Source of the DNA: Sphingosinicellaceae bacterium
GTDB lineage: Bacteria; Pseudomonadota; Alphaproteobacteria; Sphingomonadales; Sphingomonadaceae
Reading direction: 5' to 3'
DNA length: 64,000 nt
NCBI GenBank assembly: GCA_019285715.1
Contig: CP079108.1
Location: 2,557,001-2,621,000, forward strand
Shown: positions 49,519 to 59,315 of the stretch, in pieces
Layout of the letters: every line of letters begins with the position of its first letter
Position numbering within the stretch: the first letter of the stretch is position 1
Program-made: the position numbers and the translations under genes
The notes under the pieces: generated by a model
Databases searched by the model: none
The model's input: only the letters and a program-made list of their open reading frames with translations
Told to the model about the DNA's origin: nothing

Positions 49519-50786
49519 ACATGACCCAACACTCCGAGTTCGCCCGCGCGATCAAGGCGACGCGGCTTCGGCATCGACGCACCGCGATCGCCGTCGTGCT
49601 CGGCTCGGTCGCCCTGATCGGTGTCGGCACGGCAAAGTTCGCCGGTGGTTCGGCCCCCGCCGCCGCGGCACCGCCGCCGCCCGCGGTCACCATCGCGGTG
49701 CCGCTGCTGCGCCAGGTCGACGAGTGGGACGACTACATCGGGCGTTTCGCGCCGAGCAAGTCGGTCGAGATCCGCCCCCGCGTCTCGGGCGCGCTGACCG
49801 GCATCTTCTTCAAGGACGGCGAGATCGTAAAGCAGGGCCAGCTCCTGTTCCGCATCGATCCGCGCCCGTTCGCCGCCGCCCTCGCCGAGGCCCGCGCCAA
49901 GGAAGCCAGCGCCCTGTCGTCGGTCCAACTCGCCCGCAGCGCCCTCGCCCGCGCCACAAGGCTGATCGCCGACGAGGCCGTGTCGGCGGAGGAGATCGAT
50001 ACGCTCCGCGCCAACCTCCGCGCCGCCGAGGCCTCGGTCGGCGCAACCCGCGCCCAGGTCACCGCTCGTGCACTCGACGTCGAGTTCACCGAGGTCCGCT
50101 CGCCGATCATCGGTCGCGTGTCGGACCGCCGCGCCGACGTCGGCAACCTTGTCGCGGGCGGCGAAGCCTCGAGCGCGACACTGCTCACCACGGTCTACGC
50201 CCTCGACCCGATCTACTTCAGCTTCGACGGTTCGGAGGCGCTCTACCTCAAGGCCCGGCGCGACGGCGACAGCGCCAAGGACCGCGTCGAGATCCAGCTG
50301 CAGGACGAGACCGGCTACCGCTGGAAGGGCAAGATCGACTTCAGCGACAACCGCCTCGACCCCGGCGCCGGCACCATCCGTGGCCGCGCCATCGTCGCCA
50401 ACCCGGGCTATTTCCTCACCCCCGGCATGTTCGGCAACATGCGGCTGGCGAGCGGCGCGACCCGTGCGGCGCTGTTGATCCCCGACACCGCGATCGGCAC
50501 CGACCAGGCCCGCAAGGTCGTGCAGATCGTCGGCAAGGACAACGTCGTCTCGACCCGCGCGGTCGTGCTCGGGCCGGTCATCGACGGGCTCCGCATCGTC
50601 CGCAGTGGGCTCAAGCCCGGCGACCGCGTCATCGTCGAGGGCATGCAGAACGCCGCCCCCGGCGCCCCGGTGACACCGCGTTCGACCACGGCAACCGCCA
50701 TCGCCAGCGCCGAACCTGTGCAGACCCCCAACTCCGCCGCACCGATCGCGGCGCAGGCGACCTTCTCCGCGACCGCGACCCGCTAG
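49515..50786 (+). CDS. RND efflux adaptor, AcrA/MexA-like
   Basis: Membrane-fusion protein of 423 residues. It has an N-terminal membrane anchor (TAIAVVLGSVALIGVGTAKF) followed by an Ala/Pro stretch, lipoyl half-motifs (EIRPRVSGALTGIFFKDGEIVKQGQLLF and TEVRSPIIGRVSDRRADVGN), the alpha hairpin between them, and beta domains with PGMFGNMRLASG. Its ATG overlaps the stop of the 130-aa protein. It precedes the permease by a 187-bp spacer that holds a palindromic repeat. Confidence 0.93.
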   Translation: MNMTQHSEFARAIKATRLRHRRTAIAVVLGSVALIGVGTAKFAGGSAPAAAAPPPPAVTIAVPLLRQVDEWDDYIGRFAPSKSVEIRPRVSGALTGIFFKDGEIVKQGQLLFRIDPRPFAAALAEARAKEASALSSVQLARSALARATRLIADEAVSAEEIDTLRANLRAAEASVGATRAQVTARALDVEFTEVRSPIIGRVSDRRADVGNLVAGGEASSATLLTTVYALDPIYFSFDGSEALYLKARRDGDSAKDRVEIQLQDETGYRWKGKIDFSDNRLDPGAGTIRGRAIVANPGYFLTPGMFGNMRLASGATRAALLIPDTAIGTDQARKVVQIVGKDNVVSTRAVVLGPVIDGLRIVRSGLKPGDRVIVEGMQNAAPGAPVTPRSTTATAIASAEPVQTPNSAAPIAAQATFSATATR

Positions 50787-50796
50787 CGCACAAATT

Positions 50797-50890
50797 TGTC
50801 ATCCCGGCGAAATCCGGAACCCAGTTGCCCTCCGGGCACGAAGTTCGGTCCACGCAATGCAACTGGCTCCCGGCCTTCGCCGGGATGACA
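50797..50890. repeat. palindromic repeat in the RND operon (GTCATCCCGG family)
   Basis: Arms 50797-50826 and 50861-50890 (30 bp, 26 pairing) with a 34-bp loop; the outer bases TGTCATCCCGGCGAA match the repeats at 1710 and 16065. It lies between adaptor and permease genes within one operon, so it would form a hairpin in the mRNA between them. Confidence 0.88.
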
Positions 50891-50973
50891 GGACCGACCA
50901 CTGCACCCCGCTGCGGCCCTTTCCGCAGCGCTAGAACAATTCGCTCCAAGCTCATCGTTTCAGGACGAAATCC

Positions 50974-53900
50974 ATGAACTTCTCCCGCTTCTTCATCACC
51001 CGGCCGATCTTCGCCGCGGTGCTGGCCATCGTCATCGTCATCGTCGGGCTGGCGGCCTATTTCCGGCTGCCGATCTCGCAATACCCCGACATCGTGCCGC
51101 CGACGGTAACGGTCACGGCGAACTATCCGGGAGCGACCGCGGAGGTTGTCGCGGACACCGTCGCTGCGCCGATCGAGCAGGAGATCAACGGCGTCGACAA
51201 CATGCTGTACCAGTCGTCGCAGTCGACCGGCGATGGCCGGCTGGTTATCACCGTGACCTTCAAGATCGGCACCAACCTCGATGCCGCGCAGGTGCTGGTG
51301 CAGAACCGTGTCGCCATCGCCGAGCCGCGCCTGCCCGAGGACGTCCGCCGCCTCGGCATCGTCACGCAGAAGACCTCGCCCGACTTCCTGATGGTCATCA
51401 ACCTGATCTCGCCCGACAAGTCGCTCGACCGCAGCTATGTCTCCAACTACGCGCTGACCCAGGTCCGCGACCTGCTGGCGCGCGTCGACGGCGTCGGCGA
51501 CGTTCGCCTGTTCGGGGCTCGCGACTACGGCATGCGGGTGTGGATCAACCCCGGCAAGGCCGCCTCGCTCGACCTGACCGCCGGCGAGATCGTCGCCGCT
51601 CTACGCGCCCAGAACGTCCAGGTGTCCGCCGGCACGCTCGGCCAGCCGCCCTATGACCGCGGCCCCTCTGGACTCAACAACGCCTTCCAGCTCAACGTCG
51701 AGACCCAGGGTCGCCTGACCGACCCCGCGCAGTTCGCCAACATCGTCATCCGCACCGATGCCAGCGGCCGCCAGACCCGCGTCTCCGACGTAGCGCGGGT
51801 CGAGCTCGGCGCGCAGGACTACGGCACCAACACCTATCTGAGCGGCCAGGAGTCGCTGATCATCGCAGTCTTCCAGCGCCCCGGCTCGAACGCGCTGGCC
51901 GCCGCCGACGGCATCAATTCCGAGCTCAAGGCAATGTCGAAGCGCTTCCCCAAGGGCCTGGAGTACCGCGTCATCTACAACCCGACGGCGTTCATCAGCC
52001 AGTCGATCGACGCGGTGAAGCACACTTTGGTCGAGGCGATCTTCCTCGTCGTGCTGGTCATCCTGGTGTTCCTGCAGAGCTGGCGCGCCGCGATCATCCC
52101 GATCATCGCGATTCCGGTGTCGCTGATCGGCAGCTTCACCATGCTCTCGGTGCTCGGCTACAGCCTCAACAACCTGTCCCTGTTTGGTCTGGTGCTGGCC
52201 ATCGGCATCGTCGTCGACGACGCCATCGTCGTGGTCGAGAACGTCGAGCGCAATCTCGAGCGTGGGCTGTCCCCGCTCGAGGCCGCACGGACCTCGATGG
52301 ACGAGGTCGCGGTCGCGCTTGTCGCCATCGTGCTGGTGCTGTGCGCGGTGTTCGTGCCGACGGTGTTCCTGACCGGCATCTCCGGCGAGTTCTACCGCCA
52401 GTTCGCGGTCACCATCACCACCGCGACCGTGATCTCGCTGCTGCTGTCGTTGACCCTGTCGCCGGCACTGGCCGCGATGCTGCTGCGCGGCAAGCACGCC
52501 GACACGCCGGGCCTGCATGGCTGGCGGCGCATCGGCCACAATGCCGGTGCCCTATTCAACCGCGGCTTCGAGAAACTGAGCGACGCCTACGCCGGCATGA
52601 CGCGCTTCCTCGTCCAGCACCCGAAGTCGGTGTTTGTGGCTTACTCTGCGCTGATCGCGCTGACCGTCGGTGCCTTCACCTACACCCCGACCGGCTTCAT
52701 CCCGGCGCAGGACCAGGGCTATTTCCTGACCATCGTCCAGCTGCCGCCGGGCTCGTCGCTGGCGCGTACCGACGCCGTGCTCCGCAAGGTCGCGGCACGG
52801 ATCATCCCGTTGAAGGGCGTCCTCGGCTCGGTCATGCTCGCGGGCTTCGACGGTCCCTCGCAGACTTCGGCGCCCAATTCAGCCGCGGCCTATATCCCAC
52901 TGAAATCGTTCGAAGAGCGCGCCAGACTTGGCGTCACTCTGCAGAGCATCATGGCAGAAGCGCAGGCCAAGATCGCCGACATCGACGAAGCCCGCCTGCT
53001 GGTCGTGCCACCGCCGCTGATCCAGGGCATCGGCTCGGCGGGAGGCTACCGCGTCATGATCGAGGACCACGGCGGCCACGGCTATGCGGCGCTCGGCAAG
53101 GTCTCGTTCGGGCTGATCGGCAAGGCCAATTCGACCAAGGGCTTGAAGCAGGTCTACAGCTTCTTCGACACCAACACTCCCAGCGTCTTCGCCGACATCA
53201 ACCGCGCCAAGGCCGACCTGCTCGGGGTCCCGCCCGCCCGCGTCTTCGAGGCGCTGCAGGTCTATCTCGGCTCGGCGTTCGTTAACGATTTCAATCTGCT
53301 CGGGCGGACTTATCGCGTGACGGCTCAGGCTGATGCGCCGTTCCGCAACACCGTCGCCGACGTCGCGAACCTCAAGACCCGCTCAAACTCCGGCGCCATG
53401 GTCCCGCTTGGCGCGGTCGCCAACTTCCACGACAAGACCGGACCGTACCGCGTGACGCGCTACAACCTGTTCCCCGCGGTCGAGGTTGACGGCGACACCG
53501 CGCCCGGCTTCTCCTCGGGCCAGTCGCTGGCTGCCATGGAAAACCTCGCCGCGACGACCCTGCCCGCCGACTACACCACCGAGTGGACCGGCATCGCCTT
53601 CCAGCAGAAGGCCGCCGGCTCGACTGCGGCACTCGTCTTCGGCCTCGCGGTGGTCTTCGTCTTCCTGGTGCTGGCGGCGCAGTACGAAAGCCTGACCCTG
53701 CCGCTGGCGATAATCCTGATCGTGCCGATGTGCCTGCTCGCGGCCATGGTGGGGGTTAACCTACGGGGAATGGACAACAATGTCCTGACGCAGATCGGCC
53801 TGGTCGTGTTGATTGCGTTGGCCGCCAAGAACGCCATCCTGATCGTCGAGTTCGCACGGCAGGCCGAGGAGATCGACGGCCTCACCCCGGTCGAGGCCGC

Positions 53901-54165
53901 GGTCCGGGCCGCTCGCGACCGGCTCCGCCCGATCCTGATGACGTCGTTCGCCTTCATCCTCGGCGCGCTGCCGCTGGTGCTCGCGACCGGGGCCGGCGCC
54001 GAGCTGCGCCAGGCGCTCGGCACCGCGGTGTTCTTCGGAATGATCGGCGTCACCGGCTTCGGGCTGCTGTTCACCCCGACCTTCTACGTCGTCTGCCGCG
54101 CGCTCTCGGGCTGGCGTCCCATCCCGCGCCCGGCCGAGCCCGCCGCGCTCCAGCCGGCCGAATAG
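50974..54165 (+). CDS. RND efflux permease, AcrB/MexB (HAE1) type
   Basis: Proton-driven drug exporter of 1063 residues, inner-membrane trimer. N-terminus MNFSRFFITRPIFAAVLAI and FRLPISQYPDIVPPTVTV are of the HAE1 class. The helix-4 proton pair is GIVVDDAIVVVENVER and the helix-10 Lys is LAAKNAILIVEFARQ. Two porter repeats and the YQSSQSTGDG region are intact. It follows the adaptor across a repeat-containing spacer and precedes the outer-membrane gene by 5 bp. Confidence 0.95.
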   Translation: MNFSRFFITRPIFAAVLAIVIVIVGLAAYFRLPISQYPDIVPPTVTVTANYPGATAEVVADTVAAPIEQEINGVDNMLYQSSQSTGDGRLVITVTFKIGTNLDAAQVLVQNRVAIAEPRLPEDVRRLGIVTQKTSPDFLMVINLISPDKSLDRSYVSNYALTQVRDLLARVDGVGDVRLFGARDYGMRVWINPGKAASLDLTAGEIVAALRAQNVQVSAGTLGQPPYDRGPSGLNNAFQLNVETQGRLTDPAQFANIVIRTDASGRQTRVSDVARVELGAQDYGTNTYLSGQESLIIAVFQRPGSNALAAADGINSELKAMSKRFPKGLEYRVIYNPTAFISQSIDAVKHTLVEAIFLVVLVILVFLQSWRAAIIPIIAIPVSLIGSFTMLSVLGYSLNNLSLFGLVLAIGIVVDDAIVVVENVERNLERGLSPLEAARTSMDEVAVALVAIVLVLCAVFVPTVFLTGISGEFYRQFAVTITTATVISLLLSLTLSPALAAMLLRGKHADTPGLHGWRRIGHNAGALFNRGFEKLSDAYAGMTRFLVQHPKSVFVAYSALIALTVGAFTYTPTGFIPAQDQGYFLTIVQLPPGSSLARTDAVLRKVAARIIPLKGVLGSVMLAGFDGPSQTSAPNSAAAYIPLKSFEERARLGVTLQSIMAEAQAKIADIDEARLLVVPPPLIQGIGSAGGYRVMIEDHGGHGYAALGKVSFGLIGKANSTKGLKQVYSFFDTNTPSVFADINRAKADLLGVPPARVFEALQVYLGSAFVNDFNLLGRTYRVTAQADAPFRNTVADVANLKTRSNSGAMVPLGAVANFHDKTGPYRVTRYNLFPAVEVDGDTAPGFSSGQSLAAMENLAATTLPADYTTEWTGIAFQQKAAGSTAALVFGLAVVFVFLVLAAQYESLTLPLAIILIVPMCLLAAMVGVNLRGMDNNVLTQIGLVVLIALAAKNAILIVEFARQAEEIDGLTPVEAAVRAARDRLRPILMTSFAFILGALPLVLATGAGAELRQALGTAVFFGMIGVTGFGLLFTPTFYVVCRALSGWRPIPRPAEPAALQPAE

Positions 54166-54170
54166 GACCC

Positions 54171-55637
54171 ATGACGATGCACCGTAATCTCAGCCTCGCC
54201 CTGCTGCTCGCGCTCGCCGCCTGCAAGGTCGGTCCCGAGTACGTCCACCCGGAGGCGGTCTCCAGCGCCGCACCGCCGTTCCTCGGCAGCACGACATCGG
54301 CGGTGTCGAGCACCGAAGGCCCCGACGGCACCTGGTGGCGGCTGTACCAGGACCCGGTCCTCGACGGCCTTGTCGCCGACGCGCTGGCCGCTAACAAGGA
54401 CATCGCGGTCGCCACCGCCAACCTCGACCGTGCCCGCGCAGCCCTGCGCGCGGTCCGTGGCGACCGCCTGCCCAGCGTCAGCCTCGACGCAAACGGCGGT
54501 TACCAGCGCCTGCCGGCGAGCCAGACCCTGCCCGGCACCAGCCGCAGCGGCAGCACCGTCGACGGCGGCTTCAGCGTTGCCTACGAGGTCGACCTGTTCG
54601 GGCGCATCTCGCGCGGTGTCGAGGCGGCGCGTGGTGACGTCGCCGCCGCCGATGCCGACCGCGACGCCGTCCGGGTCGCGATCGTCGCCGAGACCGCGCG
54701 CGCCTATGCCGACCTGGGTTCGCTCGCCGAACGTATCCGCGTCGCGCGGCGCACCGTCGAGCTCGTCGACCAGAGCGTCCAGATCACCGCCAAGCGCTTC
54801 GAGGCCGGGCGCGCCAACCGCCTCGACACCTCGCGCGCCGCGACGCTCCGCGACCAGGTCCGCGCCACCGTGCCACCGCTGGAGGCCGAGCGCGAGGCGG
54901 CGCTGTTCAGCCTCGCTACCCTGACCGGCCGCACCCCACGCGACCTGCCACCCGAGATCGGAGCCAACGCCGTCGTCCTGCACCTCGACCGCCCGCTCCC
55001 CGTCGGCGACGGCCGCGCGCTCCTCGCGCGCCGCCCCGACGTCCGCGCCGCCGAGCGCCGGCTGGCCGCCGAAACCGCCCGCATCGGCGTCGCCACCGCC
55101 GACCTGTACCCGACGATCTCGCTCGGCGGCTCGGTCGGCTCGACCAGCGGCGGCCTTGGCAACGCACTGACCGGCGGCGCCCTGCGCTTCTTCACCGGCG
55201 GGCTGCTGTCGTGGAATTTCCTCAACCAGGAGCCGGCGCGAGCTCGCATCGCCGGCGCCCGCGCCGAGACCGCGGCAGCGCTGGCGCGCTTCGACAAGAC
55301 CATCCTGCAGGCCTTGCAGGAAACCGAGACCGCGCTTTCGGCATTCAACCACGAGCTCGACAGGCGGCAGGCGCTCACCGACGCCCGGACCGAGGCCGCA
55401 ACTGCGGTCCGCATCGTCCGCGCCCAGCTTCGCGAAGGCCGCGTCGATTCGCTTAGCCTGATCGACGCCGAGCGCGCCTTCTCCGACACCGAGGCCTCGC
55501 TTGCCGCCTCGGACGCCCGCGTCGTGACCGCGCAGGTCGACCTGTTCCGGGCACTCGGTGGCGGCTGGCAGGCGGACGTCGTGACAGCGGATGCCACGGT
55601 CGCGACATCACCGGCCACCGCGAGCGCTTTGCCCTGA
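54171..55637 (+). CDS. NodT-family outer-membrane efflux lipoprotein (second pump)
   Basis: Outer-membrane channel of the TetR-controlled pump, 488 residues. Signal peptide with lipobox (RNLSLALLLALAAC), then KVGPEYVHPE, and two OEP repeats with RFEAGRANRLDTSRA and the FRALGGGW ending typical of NodT proteins. An additional in-frame ATG lies at 54177; 54171 is used. Unlike the Mdt-associated channel, its start is not embedded in a repeat. It ends 4 bp from the convergent glycosyltransferase gene. Confidence 0.93.
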   Translation: MTMHRNLSLALLLALAACKVGPEYVHPEAVSSAAPPFLGSTTSAVSSTEGPDGTWWRLYQDPVLDGLVADALAANKDIAVATANLDRARAALRAVRGDRLPSVSLDANGGYQRLPASQTLPGTSRSGSTVDGGFSVAYEVDLFGRISRGVEAARGDVAAADADRDAVRVAIVAETARAYADLGSLAERIRVARRTVELVDQSVQITAKRFEAGRANRLDTSRAATLRDQVRATVPPLEAEREAALFSLATLTGRTPRDLPPEIGANAVVLHLDRPLPVGDGRALLARRPDVRAAERRLAAETARIGVATADLYPTISLGGSVGSTSGGLGNALTGGALRFFTGGLLSWNFLNQEPARARIAGARAETAAALARFDKTILQALQETETALSAFNHELDRRQALTDARTEAATAVRIVRAQLREGRVDSLSLIDAERAFSDTEASLAASDARVVTAQVDLFRALGGGWQADVVTADATVATSPATASALP

Positions 55638-55641
55638 AGGA

Positions 55642-56808
55642 TTAAGCCGCGACCCTAAGTGGCTTGGCAAGTTGGGAATAATGCGCAAAAAGTTCCTCGA
55701 AATGGTCGCGCATGGTCCGCGGCTCGACTGGCTGCGGGACTGAAGCCCCAGCCCGCCGGTCCTCGGCGAACGCGACGATCTCGCGCGCCGCAGCGGCTGC
55801 CGATGCGGGCGTGAACAGGCGTCCCGGCCGCCCCGCCAGCTGGTCAGCGGCACCACCGGTATCGGGCACGATCAGCTCTAGCCCCGAGGCCAGCGCTTCC
55901 GCTGCGACCATGCAGAAGGTCTCCGCCTCGCAGCCGTGGATCAGGGCGTCGGCACTCGCCATCAGACGCGCGAGCTCGGCGCGATTGTTGGTCGGCTTAA
56001 GCATTCGGATGTGTGGGTTAGCACCGATTTTTGCGGCGATACGCGAGCGTTCGCGCCCGTCGCCGACGAGGACCAACCCGACCGCCGCGCTGAACTGCGC
56101 CGAGGTCACTGCGTCGACGATCATCGGCCAGCGCTTCTCCGGGGCATGGCGACCAACGCCGATCAGCAGCGTTGCTTCCGGCCCAAGCCCGCACATCGCG
56201 AGCAAACGGGCGCGCAACGCGAGATCGCGGCGGCGGGGCGAGAACACCCCGGGCTCGACCCCCATGGCGATCGTCGAGACGTGGTGCAGACCGCCCGCCT
56301 CGAGCCGCTCGGTCAGGCTGCGGCTAGCGGTGACGACACTATCGAAACCGGCGTCGAGGCGGCGCAGATGCCGCCAGTACCACTCAAAGCCCCGGTCGAC
56401 CGCCGGCCGGTCCGCCAGCATCTCGAACCAGCGATAAGCATAGGCCGCGAGCGGGTCGGCGTGCATGACCAGTGTCCGGACCGCGGTGCTGCGCCACGCC
56501 GCGACCATCGACGCGCTGCGCCACGGCGACGACACCTCGACCACGTCTGGCCGCTCGCTGTCGAGCACGGCATGGAGCACGGCCGCATCGCCGAAATAAT
56601 GGTAATTCGGGTCGAGCGGGAACTTCGGTGACTTGATCCAGACGATGCGTGCACCCGGGCCGCGGTGCTCGGTCCAGCTCCGCGATCCCGGCGCGATGAC
56701 GACGATCTCGTGACCGGCGCGCGGGCCCTCGACCAGCTTGCGGTCGATATAGGTCCGGACACCGCCGCCTTTCGGGGCATAGAAAGCGCAGACATCGACG
56801 ATTTTCAC
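55642..56808 (-). CDS. GT4-type glycosyltransferase
   Basis: A 388-residue glycosyltransferase of the GT-B fold. The N-terminal Gly-rich acceptor loop is in FYAPKGGGVRTYIDRK; the C-terminal donor half has GVGRHAPEKRW, VLVGDGRER, and the E-x7-E motif in CEAETFCMVAAEALASG. Likely substrate: a nucleotide sugar, with a lipid or glycan acceptor, not determinable. Start GTG 56808 overlaps the DUF2141 stop as GTGA. Third gene of a coupled trio (multi-TM protein, DUF2141, GT). Confidence 0.92.
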   Translation of the reverse strand: MKIVDVCAFYAPKGGGVRTYIDRKLVEGPRAGHEIVVIAPGSRSWTEHRGPGARIVWIKSPKFPLDPNYHYFGDAAVLHAVLDSERPDVVEVSSPWRSASMVAAWRSTAVRTLVMHADPLAAYAYRWFEMLADRPAVDRGFEWYWRHLRRLDAGFDSVVTASRSLTERLEAGGLHHVSTIAMGVEPGVFSPRRRDLALRARLLAMCGLGPEATLLIGVGRHAPEKRWPMIVDAVTSAQFSAAVGLVLVGDGRERSRIAAKIGANPHIRMLKPTNNRAELARLMASADALIHGCEAETFCMVAAEALASGLELIVPDTGGAADQLAGRPGRLFTPASAAAAAREIVAFAEDRRAGASVPQPVEPRTMRDHFEELFAHYSQLAKPLRVAA

Positions 56809-57338
56809 CGGTGCGTGTCTCCAATCGGGCCAAAGCCGAACAGGCCGTGGCGGTAGTTGAGGCGGATCGTCAACGGCGTCAGGCCCGGTCCGGCGACGGC
56901 GCGCACGGCACTCGCGGCAGGCGGACCGAGGCGCAGGACTGGATCGCCCGGGAAGCCGAGGCCGTCGGTGGCCAGCGTGAACTTGCGGTTGCTGTCGCGG
57001 TCGTGCAGCAGCGAAAGCGCGTAGGTCCCCGGCACGGGCACACGGATGCACAACACTGCCGGTCCGGACGCCGGGACCGGCACCTCGACACGCCGGAAGG
57101 TCTTCCCGGCGGCGACGAGGACGTTGTCGTCGGCCAAGAAATCCCCTTGCTCGGGCGGATAGACCTCCAGCCGGAGCTGGCCCTTGCGATCCTTGAGGCC
57201 GGCCGCTGTGACCATGAACGCCGGACCGGGCTCGTCCGGACGGCAACGCCCGGCCGCCATGCCGAGTTCGGGCCGCGACGGGATGATCGCCCCGGCCGCG
57301 ACCGGCAGGGCGAGGGCGATGAGTATTACCCGCTTCAC
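56805..57338 (-). CDS. DUF2141 secreted protein
   Basis: A 177-residue exported protein of the DUF2141 family: N-terminal signal (RVILIALALPVAAGAI), a beta-sandwich body with GQLRLEVYPPEQGDF, CIRVPVPGTYALSLLHDRDSN and DGLGFPGDP, and a final RLNYRHGLFGFG. The family has no proven function. Start GTG 57338 overlaps the previous stop as GTGA, and its own stop overlaps the GT start, so all three are translated in tandem. A role in envelope glycan or lipid work is inferred from neighbours. Confidence 0.85.
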   Translation of the reverse strand: MKRVILIALALPVAAGAIIPSRPELGMAAGRCRPDEPGPAFMVTAAGLKDRKGQLRLEVYPPEQGDFLADDNVLVAAGKTFRRVEVPVPASGPAVLCIRVPVPGTYALSLLHDRDSNRKFTLATDGLGFPGDPVLRLGPPAASAVRAVAGPGLTPLTIRLNYRHGLFGFGPIGDTHR

Positions 57339-58282
57339 GCCAGCCGCTTCCAGCCGGCAATCTCGGCGACAGCGAGCAATGTGCCGAGCACCAGATGCGT
57401 TGCGAAAATCAGGCCGGCCATGAGCGCCATCAGCTCGACGACCTGCTGGTCCTGCCCGACGACAAGGACTGCAATACCCGCGAAGACGACATCCTTGTTG
57501 GGGATCAGCGGCAGCCGTGACAGCAGCAGGCGCAGCGTCGCCAGCAGCAGCCAGATGCTCGCCGACACCGCCGGCAGCGCGACATGCCACATCCACGCCG
57601 CGAGCAGGGTCGTTGCAGCGATGCGTGCGAAGTGCACCCCGATGACAAAGCGGAGATCCGCCTTTGGCAGGCTGAACAGCCGTCCCCGGAAAAACATCAC
57701 GATCAGCGAGGTCACCAGCACGACCGCCACTGACAGCGCGAAGGTGCGACGCTCGACGCCGAGGTCGAGCATCCCGAGCAGCGGGTAGGCGACCGCCAGC
57801 ATTGCCAGCGTGACGCAGTTGCCGACCACCGCCGACAGGATGGCGACGTCCTTGACCGCCCCGAACGGCGCCCCGGTCATCGCCGTGCGCTTGCGAGCCC
57901 AGCTGTAGAAATACAGTTCCCCGACATAGCCGAGCAGCAGCTCGTTACCGATCAGCTTCCGGACCAGCGCTGCGAAACCGGCGGCGGGGATCGTCCACAG
58001 GCGCCGGAAGATGATCCAGTCGGCGAGCGGCGGGGCGAAATAGCTGACCGCAAACAACAGCCAGAAGCCGGGGTTGGTCGGAACCACCGCGCGGATGCCT
58101 GACAGGTTGAAGTGCGACAACTGCGCGACCGCGACGCCGAGTATGGTCAGCGAGATGACCGGGGCCGCGAGACGAGTGAACCACGAGATGCCGGTCTTCA
58201 GGACCTCGGGATCGGCGGTCGCGCTGACGTCGGGCCACTCGCCGGAAGGCTGTTCGTCGAAAGTGCCGCTGCTCCGATACAC
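57335..58282 (-). CDS. multi-TM membrane protein (LPG-synthase-TM-like, tentative)
   Basis: A 315-residue integral protein with 7-8 hydrophobic helices after a hydrophilic N-terminal 40 residues. Several features (GNELLLGYVGELYFYSWARKR, LSRLPLIPNKDVVFAGIAVL) are like the membrane domain of lysylphosphatidylglycerol synthase/UPF0104-type proteins, often flippase-like, but the match is only partial. The start is GTG 58282; the ATG at 58289 is out of frame. First gene of the trio ending in the glycosyltransferase; a 151-bp gap separates it from the deacetylase. Confidence 0.7.
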   Translation of the reverse strand: MYRSSGTFDEQPSGEWPDVSATADPEVLKTGISWFTRLAAPVISLTILGVAVAQLSHFNLSGIRAVVPTNPGFWLLFAVSYFAPPLADWIIFRRLWTIPAAGFAALVRKLIGNELLLGYVGELYFYSWARKRTAMTGAPFGAVKDVAILSAVVGNCVTLAMLAVAYPLLGMLDLGVERRTFALSVAVVLVTSLIVMFFRGRLFSLPKADLRFVIGVHFARIAATTLLAAWMWHVALPAVSASIWLLLATLRLLLSRLPLIPNKDVVFAGIAVLVVGQDQQVVELMALMAGLIFATHLVLGTLLAVAEIAGWKRLA

Positions 58283-58433
58283 GCTTCATCCCTGCGACAG
58301 ATACTGGATGTGCTTAAGACGCCGCCACCATGACATTTGCGCATTTCGGCCTGTCGGGCGGCCGGTAGCAGGACATATTCGCCCAGTTCAAGACGTCACC
58401 CGGCGCCGGGGAAGACGGCGGCACCTATGTCGG

Positions 58434-59186
58434 TCAGCCGCTCAGGTCGGCGTAGCGAGCCACAGTCCGACGCGCCGCGAAGTGCGCGAAGGTTGCGTCG
58501 ATGCTGGCCAGCAGCGCGGGTACGCCGGTGTCGCCGGGATGGACGGCGACCCTTACGGTCGGCAGCACCGCGAGCGCGGTGCGGGCCACGGCCGCGAAGC
58601 CGAGCGAGCTGCGGATGCGCCCCGGCGACCGACTCGCCCAGGTTACCACCGGGCCGCGCGCGAGGATGCGGCCGTCGGCGGGCCGCCACACCCGGAAGTG
58701 ATCCTCGGCAAGCGCGAAGCCCTCGTCGGCCAGCGCCTCGCGGGCCCCGTCGCCGTACAGCCATGCCGGTGCCACGAAGCCCGCCGACGCTCGCCCGATC
58801 GCGTCCTCGACGACGGCGCGGCCATCGCGCATCCGTCGCCCGGCCTCCGCACGCGACAAGCCCAGGAACTCGCCCTCGCCCGCGGTCAGGTGCCGGGCGC
58901 GGACCTTCGCGAGCGCACCGGCGTGCACGTGATCGTCGCGGTGCCGCCAGCCGTGGACGAACATCTCGACCCCCGCGTCCGACCAGCCGCGCAGCTTGCG
59001 CGCGAATGCCGGCGCACGGGACAGCGGGGCCTCGTCCCAGTGGTCGGGTACCACCAGCATGGCAAAGCGCGGACCGCCGAGCAGCCCCGACAGGCGGTCG
59101 ACGAGTGCGTCAATCTGCACCTCGAACCGCGGCCCGACATCGTGGATCGACGCGAGGAGCAGACGGTCGCTACGCTTGGACGGCAT
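58434..59186 (-). CDS. polysaccharide deacetylase-family protein (DUF2334-like)
   Basis: A 250-residue protein of the NodB-fold carbohydrate esterase group. It has LLASIHDVGPRF (metal-binding Asp), VPDHWDEAPLS, FVHGWRHRDD (the His pair), and PAWLYGDGAREAL near the active-site floor. No signal peptide. It probably removes an acyl group from a sugar in the envelope-glycan pathway implied by the downstream glycosyltransferase. The frame is intact from ATG 59186. Confidence 0.88.
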   Translation of the reverse strand: MPSKRSDRLLLASIHDVGPRFEVQIDALVDRLSGLLGGPRFAMLVVPDHWDEAPLSRAPAFARKLRGWSDAGVEMFVHGWRHRDDHVHAGALAKVRARHLTAGEGEFLGLSRAEAGRRMRDGRAVVEDAIGRASAGFVAPAWLYGDGAREALADEGFALAEDHFRVWRPADGRILARGPVVTWASRSPGRIRSSLGFAAVARTALAVLPTVRVAVHPGDTGVPALLASIDATFAHFAARRTVARYADLSG

Positions 59187-59315
59187 GTCGCGCTTCGTTC
59201 TTTCGCGGGCGGCAGGAGACCGCGCTGCACCCTAGACGCCGCGATGGCCGTACGTCAGCAGCCATGGTGCCGCCGGGGTCGAGACGCGGCCCGTCGGGCA
59301 GCCGGTCGTCCCGCG

